Source of the DNA: a virus
DNA length: 55,667 nt
Virus record (IMG/VR): IMGVR_UViG_3300023171_000315
Span: 1 to 55,667 of that record
Direction: 5' to 3' (one strand)
Positions 25,632 to 33,535 of the stretch are shown here, one piece after another. How positions within the stretch are numbered: the first letter of the stretch is position 1; each line of letters opens with the position of its first letter. A program made the translations under genes and the position numbers. The notes below the pieces were generated by a model that saw nothing but the letters and a program-made list of their open reading frames with translations, ran no database searches and was not told the DNA's origin.

Positions 25632-25754
25632 ATGTCAAATAATTTTAAAGAATCAATCAAGCCTTTAGTCGAAATTATTCTACTGATTGCCTTAATATTC
25701 ATTCTTAGCTGTATTTTTGGCCCAGAGTATTTGTTGTTCTCGAGGCAGTTGTAA
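25632..25754 (+). CDS. Small single-TM protein
   Basis: 40 aa: a charged start (MSNNFKESIK), one hydrophobic helix (VEIILLIALIFILSCIFG) and a short tail. Too short to classify; possible membrane toxin or regulator. It lies in the 340-bp gap between minus-strand genes, on the plus strand. Real status is uncertain. Confidence 0.4.
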   Translation: MSNNFKESIKPLVEIILLIALIFILSCIFGPEYLLFSRQL

Positions 25755-25763
25755 GGCTTTCTA

Positions 25764-25810
25764 CCACCTCAACCCCGCTATGGGGTAGCGAGGCTTTGGG
25801 AAGAAGGTGG
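25764..25810. other. Nested inverted repeats
   Basis: CCACCT (25764-25769) pairs with AGGTGG (25805-25810), and GCTA (777-780 of this block) with TAGC around a GGGG loop, with a further CCCC/GGGG pair. The region between the small TM gene and the downstream lipoprotein stop is thus structured; terminator or regulatory RNA is possible. No T-run. Confidence 0.35.
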
Positions 25811-25832
25811 ACGTTATCCCTATTGCGTATTT

Positions 25833-26147
25833 TTATATCCCAACTTGTTTAAGGGTTAATTGAATCGTACCAACCTTTTTCGCTCCCTGCTCCATCAGGA
25901 ACACTGGGAACTTATCATCAGTACTCCAAACGATATCTTCCCATCTGGAGTAAGGATTACTATTCTGGGCATAATAAAACTTACCCTTATAATCCATTAC
26001 GTAGTAATACATGATGTTAGGCTCTTTAATGTTATGATCATTGATAAAGGTTGTGTAAACAGTAGCCTGAACCGTTGCAGGTTCGCTTATTTTAGTGCAT
26101 CCTGCTGCAACTATAGCAAGCAGGATGATTAGTAAAAGTTTTTTCAT
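25833..26147 (-). CDS. Small lipoprotein
   Basis: 104 aa with an N-terminal hydrophobic signal and lipobox VAAGC, then a short polar beta region ending in TIQLTLKQVGI. Possibly membrane-anchored and lysogenic. Likely translated from an ATG preceded by a purine-rich stretch. No family recognised. Confidence 0.6.
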   Translation of the reverse strand: MKKLLLIILLAIVAAGCTKISEPATVQATVYTTFINDHNIKEPNIMYYYVMDYKGKFYYAQNSNPYSRWEDIVWSTDDKFPVFLMEQGAKKVGTIQLTLKQVGI

Positions 26148-26178
26148 AATATTTTTAATTTACTTGCCCGACATTGGG

Positions 26179-26607
26179 CTAACATCCTTGCTCTTTAAAA
26201 TATTCCCGGAAATCCTGCCATTGCTTGTTAATCCAGAAACCCCAATACCTCACATATTTGAATCGAATTACCAGTGTGAAAGCAGGCTTGTTGTTAAGTA
26301 GTTCTACTCTATGTGTATGGGTCGCTTTACGAAAAATAATCATGCCTGGATAAATTCTTTTGGTTACACGCTCAGTTAAGTTCATAAATCCGTACTTTGA
26401 TTTCGCAAAAGTCACTTCATTATATCCTCGCCACAATATTAAACTTATGAATGACCACGGATGATCATGCAAATCATCAGCATCACTCCTGTGGAACTTA
26501 TGGAAGTAAATAGCAAACTTTTCACGTTTGAGTAAAATCCATCTGGTCAAATAAGGCTGATCATAATCCCCTCGGGCTTCACAACCATGAATAATTAGCT
26601 TTTTCAC
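26179..26607 (-). CDS. Conserved phage cupin-like protein
   Basis: 142 aa. Typical pattern of a common phage family: RSDADDLHDHPWSFISLILW, then YPGMIIFRKATHTHRVEL and FTLVIRF...WGF. Histidines H47 and H49 (HDH) with the later H in THTHR are probable metal ligands in a cupin fold. Reaction unknown. Overlaps the upstream gene by 4 bp. Confidence 0.7.
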   Translation of the reverse strand: MKKLIIHGCEARGDYDQPYLTRWILLKREKFAIYFHKFHRSDADDLHDHPWSFISLILWRGYNEVTFAKSKYGFMNLTERVTKRIYPGMIIFRKATHTHRVELLNNKPAFTLVIRFKYVRYWGFWINKQWQDFREYFKEQGC

Positions 26608-26804
26608 TGCTCCCCCACTGGTTTTTCGTAATGGTAATCCTTAACGCTGAAAGGCTTGCCTTCAACATCTTTAAGGAACAGCCCAATACGTTCGCCCCAA
26701 ACCATACCTGTTTCTTTTTGAAATGCTTTCGCTATTTCTGCGCCTTCCTGAAGCAAAACCTTCAGTCGCTTATTCTCTCTCTCTAAAATTGCTGTTTGTG
26801 TCAT
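26604..26804 (-). CDS. Hypothetical small protein
   Basis: 66 aa with an N-terminal coiled-coil-like helix (ERENKRLKVLLQEGAEIAKAF) and a beta-like tail. It overlaps the cupin gene. No function evident. Confidence 0.5.
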   Translation of the reverse strand: MTQTAILERENKRLKVLLQEGAEIAKAFQKETGMVWGERIGLFLKDVEGKPFSVKDYHYEKPVGEQ

Positions 26805-26805
26805 G

Positions 26806-27144
26806 TTAAGCAGCCCTCCTATTCAATTTCGCATTATGCGAATACCTCAACCTGTTTGATTTATTCTTACGGGACTTACCAGTACCGAAACGCAAACCGT
26901 ATTCTTTTGGGCTTAGTCCAGCATCCTTAAATAAAAAAGGATTGAAGTCCAAACCACCATAAGCATTTACATTGATTGCTTCTTTTGATTTACGGTATTC
27001 ACGGGTTGCTTTCATTTCGCCAGTAGTGCGAACGTTTGCTTGTGCAGTTAATGGTTGAGTAGCTTGCGCGCTTCCCATTAATCCAGCTAATGCCATAGCG
27101 AACCCTGCGCCAATTAGCCCAAATCTGTTATTATTTCTTCTCAT
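26806..27144 (-). CDS. Hypothetical basic protein with hydrophobic N-terminus
   Basis: 112 aa: basic start, hydrophobic stretch GLIGAGFAMALAGLMGSAQA, then a polar basic half with FNPFLFKDAGLSPKEYGL and a C-terminal RKNKSNRLRYSHNAKLNRRA. Could be membrane-associated or exported. No family recognised. Confidence 0.5.
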   Translation of the reverse strand: MRRNNNRFGLIGAGFAMALAGLMGSAQATQPLTAQANVRTTGEMKATREYRKSKEAINVNAYGGLDFNPFLFKDAGLSPKEYGLRFGTGKSRKNKSNRLRYSHNAKLNRRAA

Positions 27145-27167
27145 ATTATTTGTTGTTATTGATTATG

Positions 27168-27311
27168 CTACAAAGTCATTCCTTGATCTTTGCTGCGTTT
27201 AATTTTATTTTTATTCTTGTGTTTGGCGAGCGATTTACTTGCACCTGCGAAACCAATGATGGATAATCCAATTAGGACTATTCCGAATGCGATGAATGTT
27301 GGCGTGATCAT
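27168..27311 (-). CDS. Small membrane protein
   Basis: 47 aa: a hydrophobic helix (FIAFGIVLIGLSIIGFAGA) and a strongly basic tail (KHKNKNKIKRSK). The ATG follows the upstream MazG-like stop by 3 bp. Possible phage membrane protein of unknown function. Confidence 0.55.
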   Translation of the reverse strand: MITPTFIAFGIVLIGLSIIGFAGASKSLAKHKNKNKIKRSKDQGMTL

Positions 27312-27314
27312 GAT

Positions 27315-27566
27315 TTAGCCCCCCTCAGGTAGATTTAAATTTTTAAGCATCCTGATGCAAGTAGCAGCAGTATGTATTAATTCGGTTTTCACCTCGTTGA
27401 TATGCCCGTCTTCCATTTCGTATTGAACGGCGGCCCTCATTGCCTCACCACTTTCTTCGGTGACGATAGCCATTCCATAAACCATATCCTCTGGCCAGTT
27501 TGGATGTTTCGATTCAGCTCTTTTAACCTCATTGAGGATTAAGCTTACTGCAAATTCATTTGTCAT
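27315..27566 (-). CDS. MazG-like NTP pyrophosphohydrolase fold protein
   Basis: 83 aa all-helical protein with the MazG pattern: VTEESGEAMRAA (EExxE-like), then EVKTELIHTAATCIRML. Members hydrolyse nucleoside triphosphates, and phage copies modulate host nucleotide or stringent signalling. It lacks further motifs, so activity is not proven. Located between DGR target 3 and a small membrane gene. Confidence 0.65.
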   Translation of the reverse strand: MTNEFAVSLILNEVKRAESKHPNWPEDMVYGMAIVTEESGEAMRAAVQYEMEDGHINEVKTELIHTAATCIRMLKNLNLPEGG

Positions 27567-27661
27567 ATACTTTTGGCTTTAAGTTAAATAAGCTATTAGT
27601 GCAAGCGCTGCCCACACTAGACAGTGCTTTAAGTTTGTAAGTGTGGACTGCTCTAGCCTCA

Positions 27662-27976
27662 TTATTCTTGATCCTCTTTAGGCAACGTGAATGTTGTTTT
27701 GAATAAATCGAAGAATACATTTTCACATAAGTGTTTGCATATTTCTTTAGTGGGAAATACTCGGCGGGAACCGACATGCGAGAAGGCGATGTCGTAGTAG
27801 TAGTCGATAGACGAGAACCCAGAACCCGAACTTGGCGATAAGTCAAACCAAGGGTAATATTTACGCTGATCCCAATCAGTCCAATCAATTGTTTTGCCTT
27901 CAGATAGCCAAGAAGCTTTGCTTATCATCCAAATCTTAAATTCAGCAATGGCAAGCTGCTTTATCAGCTTCGTCAT
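27662..27976 (-). CDS. DGR variable protein (remote target 3)
   Basis: 104 aa with the Bacteroidota DGR-target signature YYPWF followed by a SSGSGFS-type entry and VGSR exit. The variable repeat (27766-27831) covers about residues 49-70; its differences from the template are all at template adenines. Smaller than the two targets next to the reverse transcriptase, and separated from it by about 17 kb. Expected to display a C-type-lectin-like ligand-binding surface. Ends with KEDQE. Confidence 0.85.
   Translation of the reverse strand: MTKLIKQLAIAEFKIWMISKASWLSEGKTIDWTDWDQRKYYPWFDLSPSSGSGFSSIDYYYDIAFSHVGSRRVFPTKEICKHLCENVFFDLFKTTFTLPKEDQE
27766..27831 (-). repeat. DGR variable repeat VR3
   Basis: 66 nt aligned without gaps to the template repeat at 45160-45225. 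Over the 50-nt core I count nine substitutions, all at template adenines, plus two A-to-G changes upstream. The 3' end reads TTCCCGCC where the template has TTCCCAAA, the expected IMH/IMH* contrast. Confidence 0.85.
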
Positions 27977-28105
27977 ATGCTGATGTATCTGGTAATAAAT
28001 TCGGATCTCTACCCAAAATTTTGCAAATGTCCTCCCATGAGGTTACGTCTAAAATTTTCATATATTCTATTTTTTAATTGGTGTCAATCAAATGTTGGCA
28101 GGTGT

Positions 28106-28140
28106 AAAAAAAGTACGCTGAGGAACCACTCTCAACGTAC
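28106..28140 (-). terminator. Strong intrinsic terminator of the ncRNA locus
   Basis: Minus-strand GTACGTTGAG and CTCAGCGTAC arms around AGTGGTTC, followed by TTTTTTT. It ends the transcript that runs from the motif-A promoter through about 0.8 kb with no credible protein gene. Confidence 0.85.
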
Positions 28141-28905
28141 TAACCTAAACCAACTAAACTGCGCCTTACACGCTTTACCTTTGCCTCATCCTATCGGATT
28201 GCCCAGCGAATGGGGACTTTTAATTCGGTACGGGGCTCCCCTGCTACTAGTTATCAGATTTCGTATGTAATTCGACTGTCCCTCTTTATTAAGCTTCTCA
28301 AACAGTGTCGAAGCAGCTACGTATTTAGCGCGTTATCCTTTCCGAATCGTACTCAGCCTCACTCATGATTATGGCCTCCCTTACATACTAATTTCATCAA
28401 ACCAAAGAACCCCTATCTTGATGCATTTCTTTCGCCATGCATTGGCATTTGGTGCGGACTATTGGCACCCGAATTACCCTTACTCTAGTTAGGGCTTCAA
28501 TACATCGTTTCTAAATGTACTCGTCCAGTCCATGTGAACAGACCCCGACTTGAACGGGGATGATACCTTTGTCTGAGTGTTCTTTTAGATTAATTAATTC
28601 TGAAGGGATATCTCCCAACATTTTCATCAATCGCCTTTACGTAGATCCCAAGCTTCTCTGGCTGTCGCATTACGCTTTGAATAGGAGGTATCACGTGTAT
28701 AAACTCTAGCGTCTACCAATTCCGCCATCTGTTCAATAATAACAAACCTTCTACCTCTGAACCATACTTGCGCTGTGTAACTATGTCGGGCATCTTAACC
28801 TGATTCGGCAGGTTTGTTAACGCCAAAGCCACGACTTGTTTCAGATCGTGGCGACTTTCCCATGTTGCAGGGCTTGATTCAAATAACGTTGAGCGATTTG
28901 CTTAT
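28113..28905 (-). ncRNA. Large structured RNA (GOLLD/ROOL-like candidate)
   Basis: About 800-nt minus-strand locus between portal and DGR target 3. It has no convincing protein gene, a promoter-like element upstream and an intrinsic terminator downstream. Strong pairing is visible: TAACAAACCT/AGGTTTGTTA closing a multibranch domain, GCCACGA/TCGTGGC, CCTG/CAGG, GGTGC/GCACC, ATGCAT/ATGCAT, CGA-CTGT/ACAG-TCG, and a long-range GTATGTAA (28381-28388) with TTACATAC (28263-28270). It contains a tRNA-Leu-like skeleton. GOLLD and ROOL are large phage RNAs of similar size, often near tRNAs; identity is not shown here. Confidence 0.65.
28535..28734 (-). ncRNA. tRNA-Leu-like element with a 117-nt insert and no clear anticodon arm
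   Basis: Perfect 7-bp acceptor (GAACAGA 28734-28728 with TCTGTTC 28542-28536) with discriminator A, D arm GCG-GAATTGGTAGA-CGC, and T arm CCCCG-TTCAAGT-CGGGG. Next to the T arm TGATACCT (28693-28686) pairs with AGGTATCA (28568-28561), like a class II variable arm whose loop is 117 nt. Only 15 nt separate the D arm from this helix and they do not form a normal anticodon hairpin, so it cannot decode as written. No CCA encoded. Confidence 0.65.
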
Positions 28906-28921
28906 ACAATAATACAAACAA

Positions 28922-28946
28922 TATTCAATATATGCAATATTGCATA
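28922..28946. promoter_or_regulatory. Motif A: 25-bp dyad element upstream of the large RNA
   Basis: Plus-strand TATTCAATATATGCA plus ATATTGCATA; contains the palindrome ATGCAATATTGCAT. On the minus strand it supplies a TTG followed after 20 nt by TATTATTG, a near match to TAnnTTTG, so transcription would start near 28900. Confidence 0.7.
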
Positions 28947-28977
28947 ATAATTATTTTCACTTTGGCTCAAATGGCCA

Positions 28978-30420
28978 CTAATTGGTTATTTTCGGATCAG
29001 TTATTTTAGGAGCCAAAGCAGCACGAGCTGCTTCCTCTACCTTTATCTTTTCGTATTCTTCTTCTGGATTATCAGTAAAAGCAAGTTTGGCTATAGCCGT
29101 TTCCTTGCTCATTAAACCAGCGCCTACTAGAGTAGCTATATTCTGGTATTCCTCAGTTAAGTTGCGTGGTAATTTAATTTTAAATTTAGGCTTAATAACC
29201 ATGCTAATGGAAGGTTTGACGCTTACATTAATTACAGATAAGGCTGGCTTAAGAAAATTAAAGTGTCTTTGCCATTCCATACCCAAATCACCCTGTTGAT
29301 CTGATTCAGCTTGATTTGTAGCTGGCATAAACATCATCTCAATAGCTACACCAGGTATGTTTGAAGATCCGCTAATTTGCTCCATTGAAATTTGTGGAGT
29401 ATTAGTCTCATCATATATATCACGTCTTAAATTCTTTCGTTCTTCCGTAGCTGATGCTTGAGATCCTTTTGCTTCAACATATTTAAGATCTCCACCATTT
29501 TCTATTTCAAATGATTTTCGAGTGTTCTTCGTTCCACCACCAGACGCTGCTTCAATTTTACCGAATGAGGCCAATATAGGAAATGCACTGATTTGGTTTT
29601 CGTCTGCAGTATCTGAGTCTACCTCTTCCACCCGATCTATTTTAGGCAACACATCTGCGTAAATAGTTCTTTTTGTACCGTGAAAAACAAAGTTAGCCTT
29701 ATCATAAGCTATGGTCACGAAGGTAGGAGCTTCGTCTTTACCTACTGTGTATGTAATAATTCTGTCGGACAAATGCAGATCCAACTTTTCAATGTCATCT
29801 TCACCCACTTTAATGGAATATTTACGGGCGCAAGTAATCATATCATTATAACGATTGTAGATAGGGATAGCCAAGCTGCCGTCTTCAGGACTAAAAACAG
29901 AAAGTCTCATTTTAAACTTACTATTTGGCGATATATCTCCCCAAAAACCCTCCTCTGCTGGTACACTATACCACACTGCCATACATTGAGTGTAAGTCTT
30001 TTTTAGTCTGTCAATTTTTTGACAAACATAATCGAGCTTATTGTCCTCCCACGTCTTATCCATCATAGCGGCCATAGTTTCGTCACTAGCAAAGCCATCT
30101 CTAATTCGATAGTCCCTATCGATTCCTCCTGATAGGGCCATCCTAACACTCCAGTCAATAATTATTTTCTGTGTATTTGATGGAATACGATGGACGTCTT
30201 TTTTTTCGGTACGATAAGTCATGTTGCCTGCTGCATCGTAAACCCCTGTAGCTACATCAACATCGCGCCATGGTCGATAAGACTGATCTTTAACAACCTT
30301 ATGGTTTTCAGGTTCAATATCAAAAGCATACTCTGGAATTGTCGGCGCAAGTGCAACAATCTTTTCAACTAACTTTTTTGGTTCGCCCGCTAATAACTCT
30401 TGTAGTTCCTCTATTTCCAT
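28978..30420 (-). CDS. Phage portal protein
   Basis: 480 aa from the ATG at 30420 (MEIEELQELL); a longer frame starts 27 bp earlier. SPP1-like portal features: TEKKDVHRIPSNTQKIIIDW near the start, a central stem/wing (KMRLSVFSPEDGSLAIPIYN), and a helical acidic C-terminus (AIAKLAFTDNPEEEYEKI). Forms the dodecameric ring at the DNA-entry vertex. Downstream of the large terminase with one small gene between. Its stop lies 32 bp from motif A. Confidence 0.85.
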   Translation of the reverse strand: MEIEELQELLAGEPKKLVEKIVALAPTIPEYAFDIEPENHKVVKDQSYRPWRDVDVATGVYDAAGNMTYRTEKKDVHRIPSNTQKIIIDWSVRMALSGGIDRDYRIRDGFASDETMAAMMDKTWEDNKLDYVCQKIDRLKKTYTQCMAVWYSVPAEEGFWGDISPNSKFKMRLSVFSPEDGSLAIPIYNRYNDMITCARKYSIKVGEDDIEKLDLHLSDRIITYTVGKDEAPTFVTIAYDKANFVFHGTKRTIYADVLPKIDRVEEVDSDTADENQISAFPILASFGKIEAASGGGTKNTRKSFEIENGGDLKYVEAKGSQASATEERKNLRRDIYDETNTPQISMEQISGSSNIPGVAIEMMFMPATNQAESDQQGDLGMEWQRHFNFLKPALSVINVSVKPSISMVIKPKFKIKLPRNLTEEYQNIATLVGAGLMSKETAIAKLAFTDNPEEEYEKIKVEEAARAALAPKITDPKITN

Positions 30421-30488
30421 TGTACACAAAAATAAATGTGTTGGCAATGGCTAACGGTTTGCTTTGCTTACTTGCTTGTGTTGGTAAG

Positions 30489-30866
30489 CTAAATCCAGAC
30501 TTGAAGCATTGATGTTATTTTTAAATGAGGGTAATGATCACGCCAGTATTTTAATGTACATATTGAATTACCTCCAAAAACATGTCCATCATAATAAACT
30601 GATTGATACCACCAAAGCTCTTTTATATCAGTTCTTTTGAACCTCATTAAACATGGATGTTCTGTATTTTCATCGAATTTATTCCAACGATTATTTACAT
30701 TAAAACCTAATTTTATAAACACTTCAACAAACTTTTGACCTCCCCAGCAATTATTATTAGGTGAGGCAGCTGCAATTTCTTCTAACGGGAGTCCTGTTAG
30801 TATTGCTATACTGGTAAAATGGCCATTTTCAGGATAATACCTTGTCCAATCAAGTTCGTATTTCAT
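30489..30866 (-). CDS. Hypothetical protein, papain-like peptidase fold possible
   Basis: 125 aa from the ATG at 30866 (MKYELDW). NGHFTSIAILTGLPLEEIAAAS and a later WWYQSVYYDGHVFGG block recall C39/papain-like peptidase arrangement (N-terminal segment, then His), but the catalytic Cys is not clear. Between terminase and portal, overlapping neither strongly. Low-confidence assignment. Confidence 0.45.
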   Translation of the reverse strand: MKYELDWTRYYPENGHFTSIAILTGLPLEEIAAASPNNNCWGGQKFVEVFIKLGFNVNNRWNKFDENTEHPCLMRFKRTDIKELWWYQSVYYDGHVFGGNSICTLKYWRDHYPHLKITSMLQVWI

Positions 30867-30873
30867 AATATTT

Positions 30874-32331
30874 TTACATTGATAGAGCCCTAACACCCAG
30901 TCCTTTTTTCTTGTTGATGAAAGCTAAGTATTCAGCGGAATAATTATGAGTAATCAAATAACGCTTACAATCTGTCGCGTGACCAAATTCTTGATAAGTA
31001 ATTTTGGTAACTGGATCTTTCTTCGTTGATTTAAGTACGGTTCCGTCAGAATCTTCTTTGGTATACTGGTAATCAAATATTGACTTCTTGCATTTTGAAC
31101 TAATACCAACAGTTATTCCACTGGTGCTATTGCCTGAATAAATTTCATTTATGAAGTTTCCGGATTGGACCACCGATGGATTAACGCTCTGTATTTTAAG
31201 AATCGGCTTATAGTCTTTTAATTCCTTTAAAATATCTGTGAAGTAGTTCTCGCCTTTTTCTTTTTTTGTATCTTCCTTTATGGAAGTTTTATCACCTCCA
31301 ACAAACAACCCCGCGACTTCATCTAAAGGATAACGCTTAACAAATTCTTTTGCAGCATGAACCACACGGTTAAGTGGATCTTTCATAAATATTTCATCTA
31401 TTTGCTGAACGTGCTTGCCTTTTAATTGCCAAACTGTCCAAGGTAGATATGGGTGTACGTTCTCATCGCAAGACAACCATATAGGCAAAGATTTATCCCA
31501 AACCACATCATTTACATGCATTTCTGGCTTAAATTCTTTCCAAAACTCACCGCCAAATGTCGCTTTACCCCACTCCCCAAGAACATTCACGCGGTAAGAA
31601 TTATAATTTTTCAACCTCATTTGTTCATAGGTAGAAATAAGATTTTCATCCCTAAAGCCATAAGTACCACACGGGGAGCCAGTAATCCAATAGTTATCCT
31701 CGTACGTTGTTCTGATCAATACCACTTTACCGCATGTCGATATCTTAACAAAGCTATTTTCGGATGGTAATTTGTGGTTTTCCATCTCAACGAACTCGTA
31801 AGAATCCAAAAGCTCAGTTTTAACCCAACTTGTTTCATCAACTGGGTTCCATGCTGCAAAAATCTTCTGGCCCTGTATACCACGAAGCGACATGTTAAAT
31901 TGATCGAACTCAGCTTGCTCAAAATGATCGAGCTCATCCAGGAATAAATATTTATATGATTCAATCCCTTTAGCTTTGCCTTCAGTATCAAGACCTTTTA
32001 AAACTATTTCAGAGACAGTTCCTGCCCTATTTTCGCATAGATACCTTCTATCTTGAGTATCAAATACTTTTTCAAGCCTAGTCGTAGATACTCCTAAATT
32101 GAAAGTCTTTTTTAAGGTGGTGGGAATAATTACAGATTCTTTTCGGTAGGCTATGGTATTACTAGCTTTTACGTAACACTCCTTTGTCAATAATTGGCAA
32201 ATAGAAGCTGTTTTAGCTGCAGATTTACCACCGTAAACCAGAATTGTTCTAATTGAATCGTCCTTAATTAATTCATTAAGAATAAAATATAGCGGATTAA
32301 ACCATTTTTTATCTAACCTAAGCGGATTCAT
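30874..32331 (-). CDS. terL: Terminase large subunit
   Basis: 485 aa. Walker A-like GGKSAAKT (34-41), Walker B LFLDE with D132/E133, and a C-terminal nuclease region with an acidic D289 (SCDEN), GDKTS and HATDCKR. Motor and nuclease that packages DNA into the prohead and cuts it. Overlaps the small subunit start by one base, in the normal terS-terL-portal order. Confidence 0.93.
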   Translation of the reverse strand: MNPLRLDKKWFNPLYFILNELIKDDSIRTILVYGGKSAAKTASICQLLTKECYVKASNTIAYRKESVIIPTTLKKTFNLGVSTTRLEKVFDTQDRRYLCENRAGTVSEIVLKGLDTEGKAKGIESYKYLFLDELDHFEQAEFDQFNMSLRGIQGQKIFAAWNPVDETSWVKTELLDSYEFVEMENHKLPSENSFVKISTCGKVVLIRTTYEDNYWITGSPCGTYGFRDENLISTYEQMRLKNYNSYRVNVLGEWGKATFGGEFWKEFKPEMHVNDVVWDKSLPIWLSCDENVHPYLPWTVWQLKGKHVQQIDEIFMKDPLNRVVHAAKEFVKRYPLDEVAGLFVGGDKTSIKEDTKKEKGENYFTDILKELKDYKPILKIQSVNPSVVQSGNFINEIYSGNSTSGITVGISSKCKKSIFDYQYTKEDSDGTVLKSTKKDPVTKITYQEFGHATDCKRYLITHNYSAEYLAFINKKKGLGVRALSM

Positions 32332-32792
32332 TATTCATATACTTCATCGTCAAGGTCCTTACCAACCTTAATTGTTGTTTCAACCTCTGTCTTATCTCTC
32401 CACTTTTTAGGCTGTCTATTTTTAAGCCAATTTAAAGCTGCACCAGCATCAGGCGGAAAGTAAGTTTTAGTATCAGCACGAATGATTTGACCTTCCGATT
32501 GGAATATCTTTTCTGAATCGATTTCAAAGCCTTTAGCCCGATTATAAAATGAATTTGCTATCTCGGCATCAGCTTGGACCTTTCCTCGCGTGACTGACTG
32601 AAAAAACTCTTCATGTTCAGTTTTCCAATTGTTTATTGTTCTCTCATCAACATTAAAGAAATCAGCTAATTCAGTATCAGTTGCACCTAGCAAACAAAAC
32701 TTATATGCTTGTTCTGCATACTCGTCTTTGTAGAGAGTTGGTCGACCGCCGTCATTTCCTTTTGCGAATTTATTTTTTTTAGGTGCGGCCAT
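32331..32792 (-). CDS. terS: Terminase small subunit
   Basis: 153 aa. A basic N-terminus (GGRPTLYKDEYAEQA), a helix-turn-helix (ATDTELADFFNVDERTINNW), then a helical oligomerisation region (VQADAEIANSFYNRA) and a basic C-terminal patch (KNRQPKKWRDKT). It binds DNA near the packaging start and stimulates the large subunit. Follows motif B and one small gene. Confidence 0.85.
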   Translation of the reverse strand: MAAPKKNKFAKGNDGGRPTLYKDEYAEQAYKFCLLGATDTELADFFNVDERTINNWKTEHEEFFQSVTRGKVQADAEIANSFYNRAKGFEIDSEKIFQSEGQIIRADTKTYFPPDAGAALNWLKNRQPKKWRDKTEVETTIKVGKDLDDEVYE

Positions 32793-33256
32793 TATAAACT
32801 TAATTTAAACTGACTATCATCAGCGTGAATAGAAAAGCATTTAAAGCGCTCCACGATGCTCATAACCTTTTGCTTAAATGGTCTTATAACACCGTTAGAG
32901 TTTGGGAGCATTGGAGCTTCCACGTAAACTTTTAAGGCATTGATTGATTCAGGATTATTTACATTGAGCATGCGCTGCATTTCATCACGTACACCGATCG
33001 GAAGTTTACCAGAAGCTTTACCATCTTCTTTTTTTCTTAAGTACGATAATGGCTGAAATAACTGGTAACAGGTCGCAATGAATATTAACTTCCTGTTTTC
33101 CTCAGATTCATCGACAAACGATTCCTGAACCTGGTTAAATATTTGCTCCACATACTTCGGGTTTAACAGTGTACGTCGAAACTGAGTGACAATGTCTCTT
33201 GCCTGCTCAGGATTGTTTTGGGCATAGACCCTTCCGATGATTACGTCTTGATGCAT
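32792..33256 (-). CDS. Hypothetical packaging-operon protein
   Basis: 154 aa, helical (NPEQARDIVTQFRRTLLNPK), with a conserved middle (QLFQPLSYLRKKEDGKASG) and basic stretches. First gene of the operon driven from motif B, one base from the small terminase. Conserved in related phages in this place; function unknown. Confidence 0.55.
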   Translation of the reverse strand: MHQDVIIGRVYAQNNPEQARDIVTQFRRTLLNPKYVEQIFNQVQESFVDESEENRKLIFIATCYQLFQPLSYLRKKEDGKASGKLPIGVRDEMQRMLNVNNPESINALKVYVEAPMLPNSNGVIRPFKQKVMSIVERFKCFSIHADDSQFKLSL

Positions 33257-33281
33257 GATGCTTATGCTTAGTTTACAAAGT

Positions 33282-33306
33282 TATTCAATTTATGCAGTTT
33301 TGCATA
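33282..33306. promoter_or_regulatory. Motif B: 25-bp dyad element upstream of the packaging operon
   Basis: Plus-strand TATTCAATTTATGCA plus GTTTTGCATA, differing from motif D at four positions. On the minus strand it is followed directly by TAACTTTG (33283-33276), a perfect TAnnTTTG, and the first gene begins 26 bp beyond. Confidence 0.65.
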
Positions 33307-33313
33307 TAATTTG

Positions 33314-33511
33314 TTAAATATTTTTTATTGATGGTATCGGATCATACTTTTTGATTGCGCTATAATCCTGAACGAAACCAATTGAATGCTCGAATAAATC
33401 AATATAATCGAAAGCACTTTCTCTAAATGCTTCGGGGTCTTTTGCTTTATCCAATTTGATTATGGAACCAGGCTTTAAATTGTCGAAGTAAGATTTGATT
33501 TTTGGATCCAT
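33314..33511 (-). CDS. Small hypothetical protein
   Basis: 65 aa, polar with GSIIKLDKAKDPEAFRESAF and FDYIDLFEHSIGFVQDYSAI. No motif recognised. It lies between the repeat cluster and motif B, so it may be under the control of either. Confidence 0.4.
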   Translation of the reverse strand: MDPKIKSYFDNLKPGSIIKLDKAKDPEAFRESAFDYIDLFEHSIGFVQDYSAIKKYDPIPSIKNI

Positions 33512-33535
33512 AAGTCTCTGTTGCTTTTCGTCCCC

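Noticed and set aside
27556-27888. 110-codon frame overlapping DGR target 3
   Set aside because: Out-of-frame reading of the variable repeat region; the target protein on the other frame has clear DGR motifs.
28260-28660. Several short frames in the ncRNA region (MAELVDARV..., MKMLGDIPS..., and a 46-codon frame without ATG)
   Set aside because: The first starts in the D arm and the second ends through the T arm of the tRNA-like element; the third would need a +1 shift. Pairing evidence favours RNA, but coding is not fully excluded.
28900-29000. tmRNA
   Set aside because: The tRNA-like element has a real D arm and no tag-peptide reading frame, unlike tmRNA.
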